Assembly (NCBI RefSeq): GCF_027579695.1
Contig: NC_083574.1
Span: 47,363,059 to 47,427,058, forward strand
DNA from: Neoarius graeffei
Lineage: Eukaryota > Chordata > Actinopteri > Siluriformes > Ariidae
DNA: 64,000 nt
Direction of reading: 5' to 3'
Shown here: positions 43,942 through 54,716 of the stretch, piece after piece
Layout: each line of letters opens with the position of its first letter
Position numbering within the stretch: the first letter of the stretch is position 1
Translations under genes and position numbers: made by a program
The notes under the pieces: generated by a model
What the model saw: the letters and a program-made list of their open reading frames with translations, nothing else
What the model was told of the DNA's origin: nothing
The model's database searches: none

Positions 43942-45362
43942 AGTGGTAGCGGTGGGGGGGGGCTGTGCCCCCCCAAGTTACGATGGGAGTCCTTTGACTA
44001 TTTACAAGGAAGAAAAGGAGAGAGTAGTATGAATAAACAGCCCGCTGCGTGCCTTGTTTTCCCTTATTAAATCCTACTGCGTCCCTTCATCCCGGCAGCA
44101 TCCCTTTGTCCTGTAGGTTGGGCGCACCCATTCGCACCAAAACCGATGCAAATTAGCCTAGTTCTGATGTCACCGATTGCCTCCGCTTTCCAGTATTTTC
44201 CTTATCTGGCTTACGCAGAACTGCAAAACCCATCACTTTTAGTAGACAAGCTGATTTATGAATATTCTGTGGACTAATTAACCCGTTGCTGTGGCAACTG
44301 TCTAGACATATCTGGTCTCCTTGGGTACTCGCGCCAAAGCGGGGACCCTGTGACAGCAAGGCTATGACAGTGTCGCTACATTTGTATCTGACTGATAACT
44401 CGTGTCCTGTCCGGATGGCTAGATAGTGTTCATGAGGCATACAAACAGTTTTGGGCACCCAACAACTTGATGTTGCTCTAGATCTTCATGAATTTGCTTG
44501 CTGTCCTGACCACTCACTGAAAATCCGTATGAAGAGGAGTTTCAGATAAATATTCATTGCAAACTTTTTGGGCTCGACAAAGGCACCCAGGTTGCTTGAT
44601 GATAATGAGGTAAGTTTTCAGTGTAATTTTTTTAACATCCCAAGTCAGATTTCGCAAACTAAGAAATGAATGACTGTTTACTTGCACTGAAGACTAAATG
44701 ACAGTTATTCGTGCTCTTGCTTTATACCACATTAGTTGAGCAGGTATATAAATCTATTAGCTCTTTAATTCAACAAGGACAATGAGGACAAATTTTCTCG
44801 CATTTTGTTTGTGTGTGTGTGTGGGGGGGGAGCAGATTCATGAGAAAACTAAGGGAATGTAGTTTTTCCAATTTACTGATATAGCCTCATATGTCATTCA
44901 TACATGTTTCAATACACCAATATCACACAGTTTTGATTTGAAAAATATGCAACAAACAGAAAAAAATTCATTCGCACCCGATCTGGGGTCACGACCGGTC
45001 ATTACTAGTCAGTTGGATTTCCCAGGAGCTGACAGCGGTCCTTGAAAGATTGGGAATATTACTTTCATGGGCTTATTCCTTGGTCAAAACAGGATTGCCA
45101 AGAGATGTGATCGGTTTTTAGGTATCAGTGGTTCTGTTTCATATAGAAAAAAATACATGGATGAAATGTACTATAATAGAGACATTAAACTTAGCTTTAC
45201 TACACCAAAATTTGCCTCTCAAAATGCAGGAAATAGCCTTTTAGAGGTTTAAAAATTCCAAAATTTCCCGGGGGGGATGCCCCGGACCCCCCTAGATTTG
45301 GCACACCTTTGGTGCGTAACACGTCACCTCCCCCATCCAAAACTTCGTGCCGCCGCCTCTGT
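43942..45362. repeat. Unclassified repeat with G/C-run ends
   Basis: Begins with GTGGGGGGGGGCTGTGCCCC and ends with CCCGGGGGGGATGCCCCGGA followed by GTGCGTAACACGTCACCTCC. Such C-run tips occur in several fish DNA transposons. No transposase is readable and the borders are provisional. Confidence 0.35.
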
Positions 45363-45539
45363 TCTAGACTCATTACCTCCAAAGGCCCTGGAGAACTTGT
45401 TAGTGTACATGACATCATTACCTCTCTGCACATCGAAAGAAGGAGGAAAATTTTGCTTGTTCTGACATGGCGAATTATTAACACGAGGAAATACTCATAA
45501 TTCGCAACTAAAAAGACTGCAGCTACACTGGCAGCTTGA

Positions 45540-46080
45540 CCGTGCTTTCTAGTGCGATCGTATTTCGCTTGCGCAGAACTGTGTCAGTCCCACGCACCTT
45601 GGCTCCTGTGCCTGAAGGTGCGCCTCGGGCTGGACGCGCACCTAACGAGCTCCAGCATGCGAGCCGTTAACAAAGAACACCTGTCTTTAATCAATGAACT
45701 ATGTTTGGAATCAGTGAACTATGTTTGGACTATTTAAGGACTGCGCCATGCAAGGATGATGCGAAGTATTACGCCGCGTCTAGTGTGCCTTACTGAGCCT
45801 TGTTTCCTGTCCTTGTTGACCTCCTGGTTTTTCGACTCCTGTTTCTCGTCCCTTGATCTTGTATAGTTTTGCCTCTGATATTCTGTCCGTGCCTTGATTG
45901 ACCTCCTGCCTGTTTCCTCAATTACGACTTTGCCTGCTGTTTTGGACTGTTTGCCTGTTGTGTGCGTTTCATGCACTTTATGCTCATATCGCACTGTGTA
46001 TTATTTAACTATCTGCACTTACATCCGCCTCTCCCGTACACACTCTGACAAACTGGGTTTTCATGCCCAAACCACAGGAA
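45540..46080 (+). repeat. Retroelement-like fragment (possibly LTR)
   Basis: T- and C-rich run (CCTTGTTGACCTCCTGG, GATTGACCTCCTGCCTG) of a type I associate with LTRs of fish retrotransposons. No coding part and no TG...CA borders established. Confidence 0.25.
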
Positions 46081-46234
46081 GTCCATACAAGGTTTTAGAA
46101 ACCCTAATGAGGCTGAAGTGACAATCTAGTTTAAAAAAAATGTTAGAAAAATTACAGTGGGTGCTTTTCTAATATTCTTATGCAGCTTTTGAAAAAATGT
46201 ATAGTCCGACAAAGGTGTGTGTCACGGGCACCCC

Positions 46235-46604
46235 AGCTATGCCCTGTATACATACATCAAAAGTTAAAGTCCTTCCCACGCCTTACAGTACCTGGTATTC
46301 CTAGGCAGTCTCCCACTCAAGTACTAACCAGGCCCAACCTGTATGTGGCGCATCGGGCGGCGCCGATCTCTGTTTCCATAGCCCTTGGCCTCTCGCCTAT
46401 TACATAGCTAGGGTTACAGTGGGGGGCTAGTCCTCTGGTAACCACGAGCGTTTAACTCCCCATGCACATTTGTATTGCAGCGTGCCTTGCCAGATGGTGG
46501 TAGGTACCATTTTTATGATGGTCTTTGGTATGACCCGACCGTGAATAGAACTCACGATCTCCCGATCGAGAGGCGGACACGCTACCACTAGGCCACTAGT
46601 CGGT
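46235..46604 (-). repeat. Composite tRNA/5S rRNA-derived SINE
   Basis: Read on the minus strand, the head (46604 to about 46530) is tRNA-like: A box TGGCCTAGTGGTAGCG, an anticodon-arm-like CGCCTCTCGATCGGGAG, then a degenerate B box GAGTTCTATTC. About 190 bp later (46345 to 46268) comes a near-copy of the 5S rRNA 3' half: GGGCCTGGTTAGTACTTG, then AGTGGGAGACTGCC (box C region) and AGGAATACCAGGT. The two Pol III promoter-derived parts lie in the same orientation. Confidence 0.7.
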
Positions 46605-47470
46605 GTATACATACATACAGCAGTCTTATCCTTCATACAAACTACATCTGGGACATCAAGTAACACATTTTCCAATATATTTACTCATAAATATATCGAT
46701 TAATTGTTTTGATTAACTTGTGTATTTTTTGTTTGTGAATGTGTCTGTATAATAAAAGAAAATATGTTTGCTTGAAGATATGAAGTTTAGCTTCTTGTGT
46801 TGAAAAACTCATTTTTCATTTGAACTACATATGAACTACCTTTTATATGCATCTTTAACCTGGAAACATGGACACTGTACTTTTTAAATGATTCATGATA
46901 CATACATTGACCATAATTAGTTTTCAAGTAAAACTTTAAAGGGACACTTTTCTAGGTAAAAAGATACACACTAAATGTACGAAAGGTGTAAATTTGAGGG
47001 TACAACTCTAGCAACAAGGAAAGAAGCAACTTTAGAAGTACAGTTCAGAAGGAGGTTTTTTTGGTGTACCACAGGGGGCCTCCCTGTCAAAGAGGGTTTC
47101 AATTAACACACCTTTATAAAAACGCAAGGAATCCAAAGTACCCTTTTTTGAAGAAGGTTTTTTTTTTTTTACATTGCGATATATATTTTTAAACCATTGT
47201 AGTACTGTTTTGTACAAACATAATTCTTTCTTCCATGTATAAACTGAATTTTTTGAAATGAAGAAATGCATTTTTTAAAATTATCTCCCATTCAATTTTA
47301 TTTTTACTACTAATATTTTTCTAACCCTTGGCTTGAAATAGAAAAATTTGCACTCTAATATCTGAAGAATCATTATTAAGTCATAGAACCCCATGACATT
47401 GGACTCCCTTTAATCAACAAAAAAAAGGAATCAGTCTCTCTGTATTGGCTTAAAGCACTTTCTCCTTGTG
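46605..47470. other. No gene; partial repeat at 46640-46820
   Basis: 46640-46820 matches the repeat at 9430-10010 (GTGAATGTGTCTGTATAATA, GAAGATATGAAGTTTAG). The rest is AT-rich with no feature recognised. Confidence 0.5.
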
Positions 47471-47496
47471 TTTTTTTTGAGGCTTTGTATGTTGTT

Positions 47497-47700
47497 TAAA
47501 AGAAAGAAAGCACAACTTTATTCATCACACACTTGTGAAATTTCCTCTCTGCATTTAACCCATCTGAAGCAGTGAACACACACATGCACAATGAGCGCCC
47601 CCCCCCCCCAGAGCAGTGGGCAGCCATGCTAACAGCACCTGGGGAGCAGTTGGGAGTTCAGTGCCTCGCTCAAGGGCACCTCAGCCCAAGGCCGTCCCAT
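47497..47700 (-). repeat. Retroelement tail fragment
   Basis: CTTTATTCATCACACACTTG, CTGCATTTAACCCATCTGAA and CTGGGGAGCAGTTGGGAG blocks are typical of an abundant fish retroposon end. No ORF. Confidence 0.4.
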
Positions 47701-47715
47701 ATTAACCCAACCGCA

Positions 47716-47875
47716 TGTGGGGGAAACCGGAGCACCCGGAGGAAACCCATGCAGACACGGGGAGAACATGCAAACTCCACACAGAAAGGCCCTCACCAGC
47801 CTCTGGGTTCGAACCCAGAACCCTCTTGCTGTGAGGCAACCATGCTAACCACTACACCACCGTGCCACCCAGCTT
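47716..47875 (-). repeat. SINE copy 15 (head half only)
   Basis: Only the 5' half of a SINE. With its flank up to 47952 it is a 445-bp-offset duplicate of 48161-48397, so it arose by local duplication of copy 16 and not by separate insertion. Confidence 0.85.
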
Positions 47876-47956
47876 TTGGGAACAGGTTCAAACCTGCAGG
47901 CCCTGAGTCACAGACATTCCTTTCTATTTGTAATCAAAAGACAGTGTAAGTCTCAT

Positions 47957-48315
47957 TCATCTCATTATCTCTAGCCGCTTTATCCTTCTACAGGGTCGCA
48001 GGCAAGCTGGAGCCTATCCCAGCTGACTACGGGCGAAAGGCGGGGTACATCCTGGACAAGTCGCCAGGTCATCACAGGGCTGAGACACAGACAACCATTC
48101 ACACTCACACCTACGGTCAATTTAGAGTCACCAGTTAACCTAACCTGCATGTCTTTGGACTGTGGGGGAAACCGGAGCACCCGGAGGAAACCCACGCGGA
48201 CACGGGGAGAACATGCAAACTCCACACAGAAAGGCCCTCGCCAGCCTCTGGGTTCGAACCCAGAACCCTCTTGCTGTGAGGCAACCATGCTAACCACTAC
48301 ATCACCGTGCCACCC
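47957..48315 (-). repeat. SINE copy 16
   Basis: Nearly full-length SINE. Its head plus the CAGCTTTTGGGAACAGGTTC flank is the source or product of the 237-bp duplication with copy 15. Confidence 0.9.
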
Positions 48316-49889
48316 AGCTTTTGGGAACAGGTTCAAACCTGCAGGCCCTGAGTCACAGACATTCCTTTCTATTTGTAATCAAAAGACAGTGTAAGTCATA
48401 TTCAAATTTTACAGTCCTCCCCAAAGTCATCTGTCAAGGTATTCCTTTGTTGTAACAAATGATATTTAAGACTTAAATCATTAGGGAGTTTGTATGTCAT
48501 AAATTGAAAAAAAAAACATTGTGATCTAATATCAATGTTCTTATATGCTCAAAGGTGACAGATGTAGAGCAGCAATGTTGCTTTAGTTTGCATTTCATTG
48601 TTCCTGCACAAATTAACAACCTCAAAAAGTTGGGATGTTGTAGAAAATGCAAATAAAAAAAAGAAAGCAGCGATTTCCAAACTTACTTTGACTTGTATTT
48701 CATTGCAGACAGTATGAACCCAAGATACAGTATTTCATGTTTTGTCTGGTCAACTTCATTTCATTTGTTATACCTCCATTCCTGCATTTTAGGTCTGCAA
48801 CACTTTTCAAAAAAAAGGTGGAACGGGAGCAATTTAGGGCTAGTAATGAGGTAAAACAATTAAATAATGATGTGATTTGAAACAGGTGATATCAACAGGT
48901 GACTGTAATCATGATTTGGTACAAAATCAGCATCCTTGAGGAGCAAAGATGGGCTGAGGATCTCCAGTTTGTTAACAAGTCTGAGAAAATTATTGAAATG
49001 TTTAAAAACAATGTTCCTCAAAGAAAGATACAAAGGGATTTGGATATTTAACCCTCTATGTTGCATATTATTATTAAATGATTCAAGGAATTTCGACATG
49101 TAAAGGGCAAGGGCACAAGCCTAAGCTGAACACCCGTGATCTCCGATCTCTCAGATGGCACTGCATCAAGAACCATCAGTCACCTATGGCTGACATAACC
49201 GCATGGGCTTGGGATTACTTTGGCAAACCTTTGTCAAGCACTACAACGTGGAGTTACATCCACAAATGCTAGTTAAAACTTTACTGTGCAAAAAGGAAGC
49301 CTTATGTTAACTGTTCAGACGTGCCCTTGACTTCTCTGGGCTCGGATGCATCTGGGATGGACCATCACACAATGGAAATGTGTATTGTGGTCAGATAAAT
49401 TAGCATTCTAGGTCTTTTTTTTTGTAAGAAATGGACACTGTGTGCTCCAAACCAAAAACGAAAAGGACCATCCAGACTGTTACCAGCAACAAGTCCAAAA
49501 GCCAGGGTCTGTTATGGTATGGGGTTGGGTCAGTGCCCTTGGGAAAGGTAACTTACACTTCTGTGATGGCAGCACTAATGCAGAAAATTACATTGAGATT
49601 TTGGAGCAACATATGCTGCCTTCAAAATGACATCTTTTCCAGGGAGATTTCAACAAGACAATGCAAAACTACATTCTGCATACATTACAAAGGCATGGCT
49701 GTGGAAGAAGAGGGTGCCTGTTCCCTCCGTCCCAATAGAGTATGTGTGGCATATTTTGAAATGAAAAATATGACGATGAGCCTGTAAACGTTGCACACCT
49801 GAAGACTTGTTTGCAGGATGAATGGGACAAAATAACACCTGAAATGCTTCATCACGTGGTGTTTTTAGTCCTTAAACATATTTTAAATC

Positions 49890-50260
49890 GGCGGCACGGT
49901 GGTGTAGTGGTTAGCGCTGTCGCCTCACAGCAAGAAGGTCCGGGTTCGAGCCCCGTGGCCGGCGAGGGCCTTTCTGTGTGGAGTTTGCATGTTCTCCCCG
50001 TGTCCGTGTGGGTTTCCTCCGGGTGCTCCGGTTTCCCCCACAGTCCAAAGACATGCAGGTTAGGTTAACTGGTGACTCTAAATTGACCGTAGGTGTGAGT
50101 GTGAATGGTTGTCTGTGTCTATGTGTCAGCCCTGTGATGACCTGGCGACTTGTCCAGGGTGTACCCCGCCTTTCGCCCGTAGTCAGCTGGGATAGGCTCC
50201 AGCTTGCCTGCGACCCTGTAGAACAGGATAAAGCGGCTACAGATAATGAGATGAGACATC
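49890..50260 (+). repeat. SINE copy 17
   Basis: Full-length SINE with 9-bp target duplication TTTTAAATC at 49881-49889 and 50261-50269, inside the decayed Tc1. Confidence 0.92.
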
Positions 50261-50280
50261 TTTTAAATCAATTTTTGAAT

Positions 50281-50627
50281 CTCATCTCATTATCTGTAGC
50301 CGCTTTATCCTGTTCTACAGGGTCGCAGGCAAGCTGGAGCTTATCCCAGCTGACTACGGGCGAAAGGCGGGGTACACCCTGGACAAGTCGCCAGGTCATC
50401 ACAGGGCTGACACAGACAACCATTCACACTCCCATTCACACCTACGGTCAATTTAGAGCCACCAGTTAACCTAACCTGCATGTCTTTGGACTGTGGAGGA
50501 AACCCACGCAGACACGGGGAGAACATGCAAACTCCGCACAGAAAGGCCCTTGCCAGCCACTAGGCTCGAACCCAGGACCTTCTTGCTGTGAGGCGACAGC
50601 GCTAACCACTACACCACCATGCCGCCC
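50281..50627 (-). repeat. SINE copy 18
   Basis: SINE in opposite orientation to copy 17, only 20 bp away. It has a 13-bp target duplication TCAATTTTTGAAT (50268-50280 and 50628-50640) that overlaps the flank of copy 17, so it inserted second. Confidence 0.92.
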
Positions 50628-51482
50628 TCAATTTTTGAATATAAAATGAAATGTGTTTATTTAAAAAAACCAAAACTTGGAGGTAAAACATCAAATAAAG
50701 TGCTGTTGCATTGCTTTGAGTGCAATACAGGTCAAAGATTATTCACCAATCATTGTTTTCAGTTTTAATTTCAATATACCGTCCCAACTTTTTCCTGATT
50801 TGGGGTTGTAAATGGACTTTGAAATCCACATCAGTTTATAAGCCTTCAGAATGAGGTATCATAAACCATAAAGTATCATCGATTAAACAAAATGTACAGC
50901 TCATAAAAATAATGAACAAACATGGACAGCACTGTCTTTGGCAGATTTTTTTTTTTATTGTATCTAAATGACTGTAAAAGGTAAACAAGTATTCTTGTTG
51001 AACATCCAAAAGTACAGAAATAGTAAGGCCTACATTCAGGCATAGGTTCTATTTATGTGAAGTAAAGTGCCATAAACCTTTTATTCCAGCATAAGATCAT
51101 TTACATATTATTAGCCATTGATAATTACATATTAACACTACAGACAGACTAATTTGGGGCAGTTCTTCAGCAGAGAGGCCAAAATTACGAAATGATTAAG
51201 ACTGCCTTAAAATTCTCAGCTCGGTGATATTGCTGAAGTATGGAATCCAAGGCAAAATGTACTGAAAACCATATTTACAGAAATCAAATCACCCCAATTA
51301 TAGCAATGTCGCTTCAGAGAAATCTTGGTTTGAATTTTAAGAAATGAAAGTTCAGTGTTTTCTGATGCAATTCCGTTCCTGACTTTTCGTTCCTCATAAA
51401 AGATTTTACGTTCAGAAGTAAACGGCTAATTTTCTATGCTTTTTTTTTTAGGGTCAAAAGATACCCCATACAGTGTGACGGT

Positions 51483-51488
51483 TTTATT
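51483..51488 (-). promoter_or_regulatory. selenoo: Candidate poly(A) signal of selenoo
   Basis: AATAAA on the minus strand about 280 nt beyond the candidate SECIS and about 500 nt after the final stop codon. Confidence 0.4.
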
Positions 51489-51759
51489 TAATTACATCAT
51501 CTTGAGTACTGCAACTAAAAAAAAGTTACCACATTTTGCTACGAGCGCAATTTCGTGACCAAAGAACTACCCTTTGTTCTAAGTTGTATCAGCTGCAACT
51601 AACTGTGTGCTTATATTGTATTTTGGAGCTTTACTGCTCACTAACCTGTGCGTTAAGGTTTCTTTTGCATGTACATATGAAAACACATACTGTACACAAG
51701 GTTTCTCTTTCTCACCCTAGCCCACACTCTCTTTGGTTTATAGGATACTAAAACTTCTG

Positions 51760-51810
51760 TCTTTCAGACTAAGACCTGTCTCTCAGACTGGCGGTCCAAG
51801 TCATCATTTA
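51760..51810 (-). promoter_or_regulatory. selenoo: Candidate SECIS element of selenoo
   Basis: On the minus strand the 3' UTR reads ATGATGA, then a stem GACTTGGACC that pairs (9 of 10, counting one G-T) with GGTCTTAGTC, immediately followed by TGAA. This supplies the AUGA/UGA parts of a SECIS quartet. The loop region has GCCA followed by a four-pair mini-stem (GTCT/AGAC), as in form 2 SECIS. The CC where most SECIS have AA agrees with what I recall of the SelO and SelM elements. Distance from the Sec codon is about 190 nt. Exact pairing at the quartet is uncertain. Confidence 0.7.
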
Positions 51811-51984
51811 TAACCAGTCAAATATATAGAATTAATTTTTTTTTATACATTTTCAATATTACAGGAAACCAGACATTTTCTCTGTATATCCTTAAACTGG
51901 TTTAACAGGAGTTTAGTACCTCAAACAGCCTTCACAGACAGATACCCAGACAGAAGAATCTCTGGGCTACTTGTCCTAAAGGCT

Positions 51985-52212
51985 TTAGGATGATCATGTC
52001 ACATAGATTTTAGTAGCCCAGGCTGGGGGCTTGCTGTCATAAGAAACAATCACTCTATTCTCTGCTCCTGTAACATCCTCCTCAGCCTCTCTCTGTGCCT
52101 CTTCATCCTTCTTTTGTGCTTCCTCTGATCCGAGTCTTACCATCTGCCCTGGAAGCTCCAAGCTCTCCTGTGTGCAAAACGGCTTCTCCAGCACTTTCAG
52201 AACTCTCTGAAC
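51985..52212 (-). CDS. selenoo: selenoo terminal exon with Sec codon
   Basis: Acceptor ATCAG|GTT. Encodes VQRVLKVLEKPF, a variable acidic Glu/Lys stretch (EEAQKKDEEAQREAEE), then SYDSKPPAWATKIYVT, Sec and SS. Three residues before Sec there is a Tyr where the human protein has Cys. Confidence 0.92.
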
Positions 52213-52959
52213 CTGATTACACCAATGAAAGGTTTTTTTTTTTTTTTTACATTTCAGAAGTACACACTTTTTAATATTGATCAAGTAAAATTGAGTATGG
52301 TAAAAGCTTAACCTCAGTGAAATCGCCATTTTCAGCTGCTTCGATTGCGTTCTGGGCAATGTAATTCCGAAGCACTACACGAGGATTGGTGCTGTCCATC
52401 ACACGCACTCTCTCCTCCTGCACTGCCTTCACATCACACACTCCCTCACATTCACGAGCCAGCCGCTGTCTGGAGGCAAGCAAAGACAACATGTACATTC
52501 AGGGGGTATTTATAAATGCTGGTCTGTTTATGCAAAAATCCTAATAATAATAACAACAACAACAAGAGCTCTAAGAGGGTGTTTGGACAAATGTTCTCAA
52601 GGGACCACAACCACTTCCATCGTGTTTGTTCTATCTTTCTGCCATCTGCTATAACTAATGAAACCCCTGAGTGTTTTATCACTTGGGTTTCCAAGCAACC
52701 TGTTGTTGCCAAGCACAAACATGGCTCTGTATGACTGCATGGACAACACCGAACACCTCATCCTTATCTGCACCTGTACTGTTTAATCCAGCCGGTCCAT
52801 TCCTCAGTCTGCTTGATCTTTAGGTCGGTCTCTGTGCTTTCCAGCAGCTCCTTTAACCTAGAGAGCTTCTCCAGCTGCCGGGCCAACGTCCTCCGATCTG
52901 ACATCATGCTGAACAGCGCAGGGTTACTCTGGGCCAAGGAGAGCAGCATTGACAACTCA
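51985..52959 (-). CDS. selenoo: selenoo, selenoprotein O (last three coding exons)
   Basis: Partial gene with exons 52774-52959, 52313-52469 and 51985-52212 in phase. SelO is a mitochondrial pseudokinase-fold enzyme that transfers AMP to protein Ser/Thr/Tyr residues; the catalytic core lies in upstream exons not seen here. Visible matches to the family are SMLLSLAQSNPALFSMM, RVMDSTNPRVVLRNYIAQNA then IEAAENGDF, and the C-terminal SKPPAWATKIYVT-U-SS. The TGA at 51994-51996 is read as selenocysteine: it is followed by two Ser codons and TAA at 51985-51987, exactly the family ending (human VTUSS). Plain translation would stop three residues early. No earlier exon was found in 53.0-64.0 kb. Confidence 0.93.
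51994..51996 (-). other. selenoo: UGA selenocysteine codon
   Basis: In-frame TGA at the conserved penultimate-to-terminal Sec site of SelO, followed by TCA TCC TAA. Confidence 0.9.
52313..52469 (-). CDS. selenoo: selenoo penultimate exon
   Basis: 157 nt, entered in phase 2 from the previous exon (AG|A gives Arg). Encodes QRLARECEGVCDVKAVQEER then VRVMDSTNPRVVLRNYIAQN and AIEAAENGDFTE. Acceptor CTCCAG|ACAG; the donor GAG|GTTAAG is a weak GT site but the joined frame fits the family. Confidence 0.92.
52774..52959 (-). CDS. selenoo: selenoo third-last exon
   Basis: 186 nt. Acceptor CCACAG|TGAG, donor ACAG|GTGCAG. Encodes ELSMLLSLAQSNPALFSMMS, a charged helical stretch and EEWTGWIKQYR. The acceptor proves at least one further upstream exon existed. 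Confidence 0.92.
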
Positions 52960-53756
52960 CTGTGGGGAAAACAATTGTGAATTGAAACCACAATGTTTCT
53001 TTGAATGAGGATATGAATAAAAGTAGACAAAAAGGGGGGAAAAAAAACCCAAACTAACGGTGGATATTATACTTTTATTATATTATACCTGGGAAGAAAC
53101 ACCATATTCAAATAACCTAGCTCAGGGTATCTGCACATTTTTCAAGTACAAATTTAAAGACTTTTAAGACCTTTTCAAGACCTCTAAATGGAAAAATTAA
53201 GACTCTACCATGACAAAGAAAATGATAAATATGACAACTTAAAACTGTTTTCTGCAATTTTTTTTTACTAACTTTAAGAAGAATGCACACAATTGGTGAA
53301 CAACAGGATGCATCAATGGCAACTGTTAGACATGCAAACAGCTGAAGCAAAGCCGTGTGTTCTGGGCCTGCAGAACTACTGTAGCAGCAAGGAGAAGACT
53401 GGTGTTTACTGGAGAAAACACCATGAATCATTTCAAAAACGAAACCAATATACAGCAAGTAGAACCAGCTGAACAACCTTAGCCGGCATTATTTCAGTCC
53501 CCAAAGATTATCTTTGATGTGTGATTTTGTGTCCGACAGCAAAGTCAGTCTGAGTGTCGTACAGTACACAGCTGGCTGAGGAAGTTCTCGAGTATCTTCT
53601 GCATTATAGCAGGTAACAGCATAAACCTGTTTATGCAGTCATACAATCATCAGAGCGTTACATTAAACACAGAAAAACAACTGTCACCTTTCATAACCAT
53701 TATCAATATTAATCAATGTGTTGTAATAACTAAACTAATTATCATCAGTGCAATTG

Positions 53757-54230
53757 TTATATCAATATTCATTATTCAAAAATAATCATTAATTATCTAT
53801 AATCCATGAATAATTGTTTGTATTACTACTACTACTACTAATAATAATAAAAAACTACTTTTTTAATAATAATTTTAAAAAAATTAACTCAATTTTATAA
53901 CATTTTAATAATCACTACTTATTAGCTATATTAATTATGAATAGCGTAGCAATTATTATAATTCAGTATTACTACTTAATTAATAAACAGTGATTATCAA
54001 AATGTAATTTAATAATTAGTAATTATCATCAACTACTAAATTATACTAATAATAAGTAGTGATTATTAAAATGCTATAAAATTGAGTTATAAGATTAGTT
54101 AAAATTATTATTAAAAAAGTAGTTATTATTATTATTATTATTATTATTATGTAGTAGTAGTAGTAGTAGTGATACAAACAATTATTCATGGACTATAGAT
54201 AATTTGTTTTTAATAGTGAACATTGATAAC
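53757..54230. repeat. AT-rich inverted repeat
   Basis: Arms 53757-53925 and 54046-54230 are inverted copies (ATCCATGAATAATTGTTTGT then (ACT)n(AAT)n and TCAATTTTATAACATTTTAA on one side, complements on the other). A partial third copy is at 55110-55330. More than 80 percent A+T by eye. Confidence 0.8.
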
Positions 54231-54314
54231 TGAACTGATAATAATAATAATAAAAAAAAAGTCACATTAACAACAAGTATTACTAATAGTATTATTGTTT
54301 ATTATTATTATTAT

Positions 54315-54687
54315 GGGCGGCACGGTCGTGTAGTGGTTAGCGCTGTCGTCTCACAGCAAGAAGGTCCGGATTCGAGCCCCGTGGCCGGCGAGGGCCTTTC
54401 TGTGCGGAGTTTGCATGTTCTCCCCGTGTCCGCGTGGGTTTCCTCCGGGTGCTCCGGTTTCCCCCACAGTCCAAAGACATGCAGGTTAGGTTAACTGGTG
54501 ACTCTAAATTGACCGTAGGTGTGAATGTGAGTGTGAATGGTTGTCTGTGTCTATGTGTCGGCCCTGTGATGACCTGGCGACTTGTCCAGGGTGTACCCGC
54601 CTTTCGCCCGTAGTCAGCTGGGATAGGCTCCAGCTTGCCTGCGACCCTGTAGAACAGGATAAAGCGGCTAGAGATAATGAGATGAGA
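54315..54687 (+). repeat. SINE copy 19
   Basis: Full-length SINE inserted into an (ATT)n run, so its target duplication cannot be separated from the microsatellite. Confidence 0.92.
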
Positions 54688-54716
54688 TTATTATTATTAT
54701 TATTATTATTATTATT

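Larger units (their letters stand above)
48613..50810 (+). mobile_element. Decayed Tc1-like transposon with two SINE inserts
   Basis: Right end GTCCCAACTTTTTCCTGATTTGGGGTTGTA; left end TAACAACCTCAAAAAGTTGGGA is its imperfect inverse. The interior shows broken transposase pieces: KPKLNTRDLRSLRWH around 49120 and a GLLWYGVGSV/VMVWGW block around 49500 in different frames. Stops and frameshifts throughout. Confidence 0.75.

Noticed and set aside
46268-46345. Possible 5S rRNA gene
   Set aside because: Only the 3' half of 5S is present, fused to a tRNA-like unit.
51994-51996. TGA taken as the end of the selenoo protein
   Set aside because: The family ends in Sec-Ser-Ser, and the next codons are exactly TCA TCC TAA with a SECIS-like hairpin downstream.
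53117-53476. 119-codon minus-strand ORF upstream of the selenoo exons
   Set aside because: Overlaps the CAGGGTATCTGC repeat end and shows no SelO residues.
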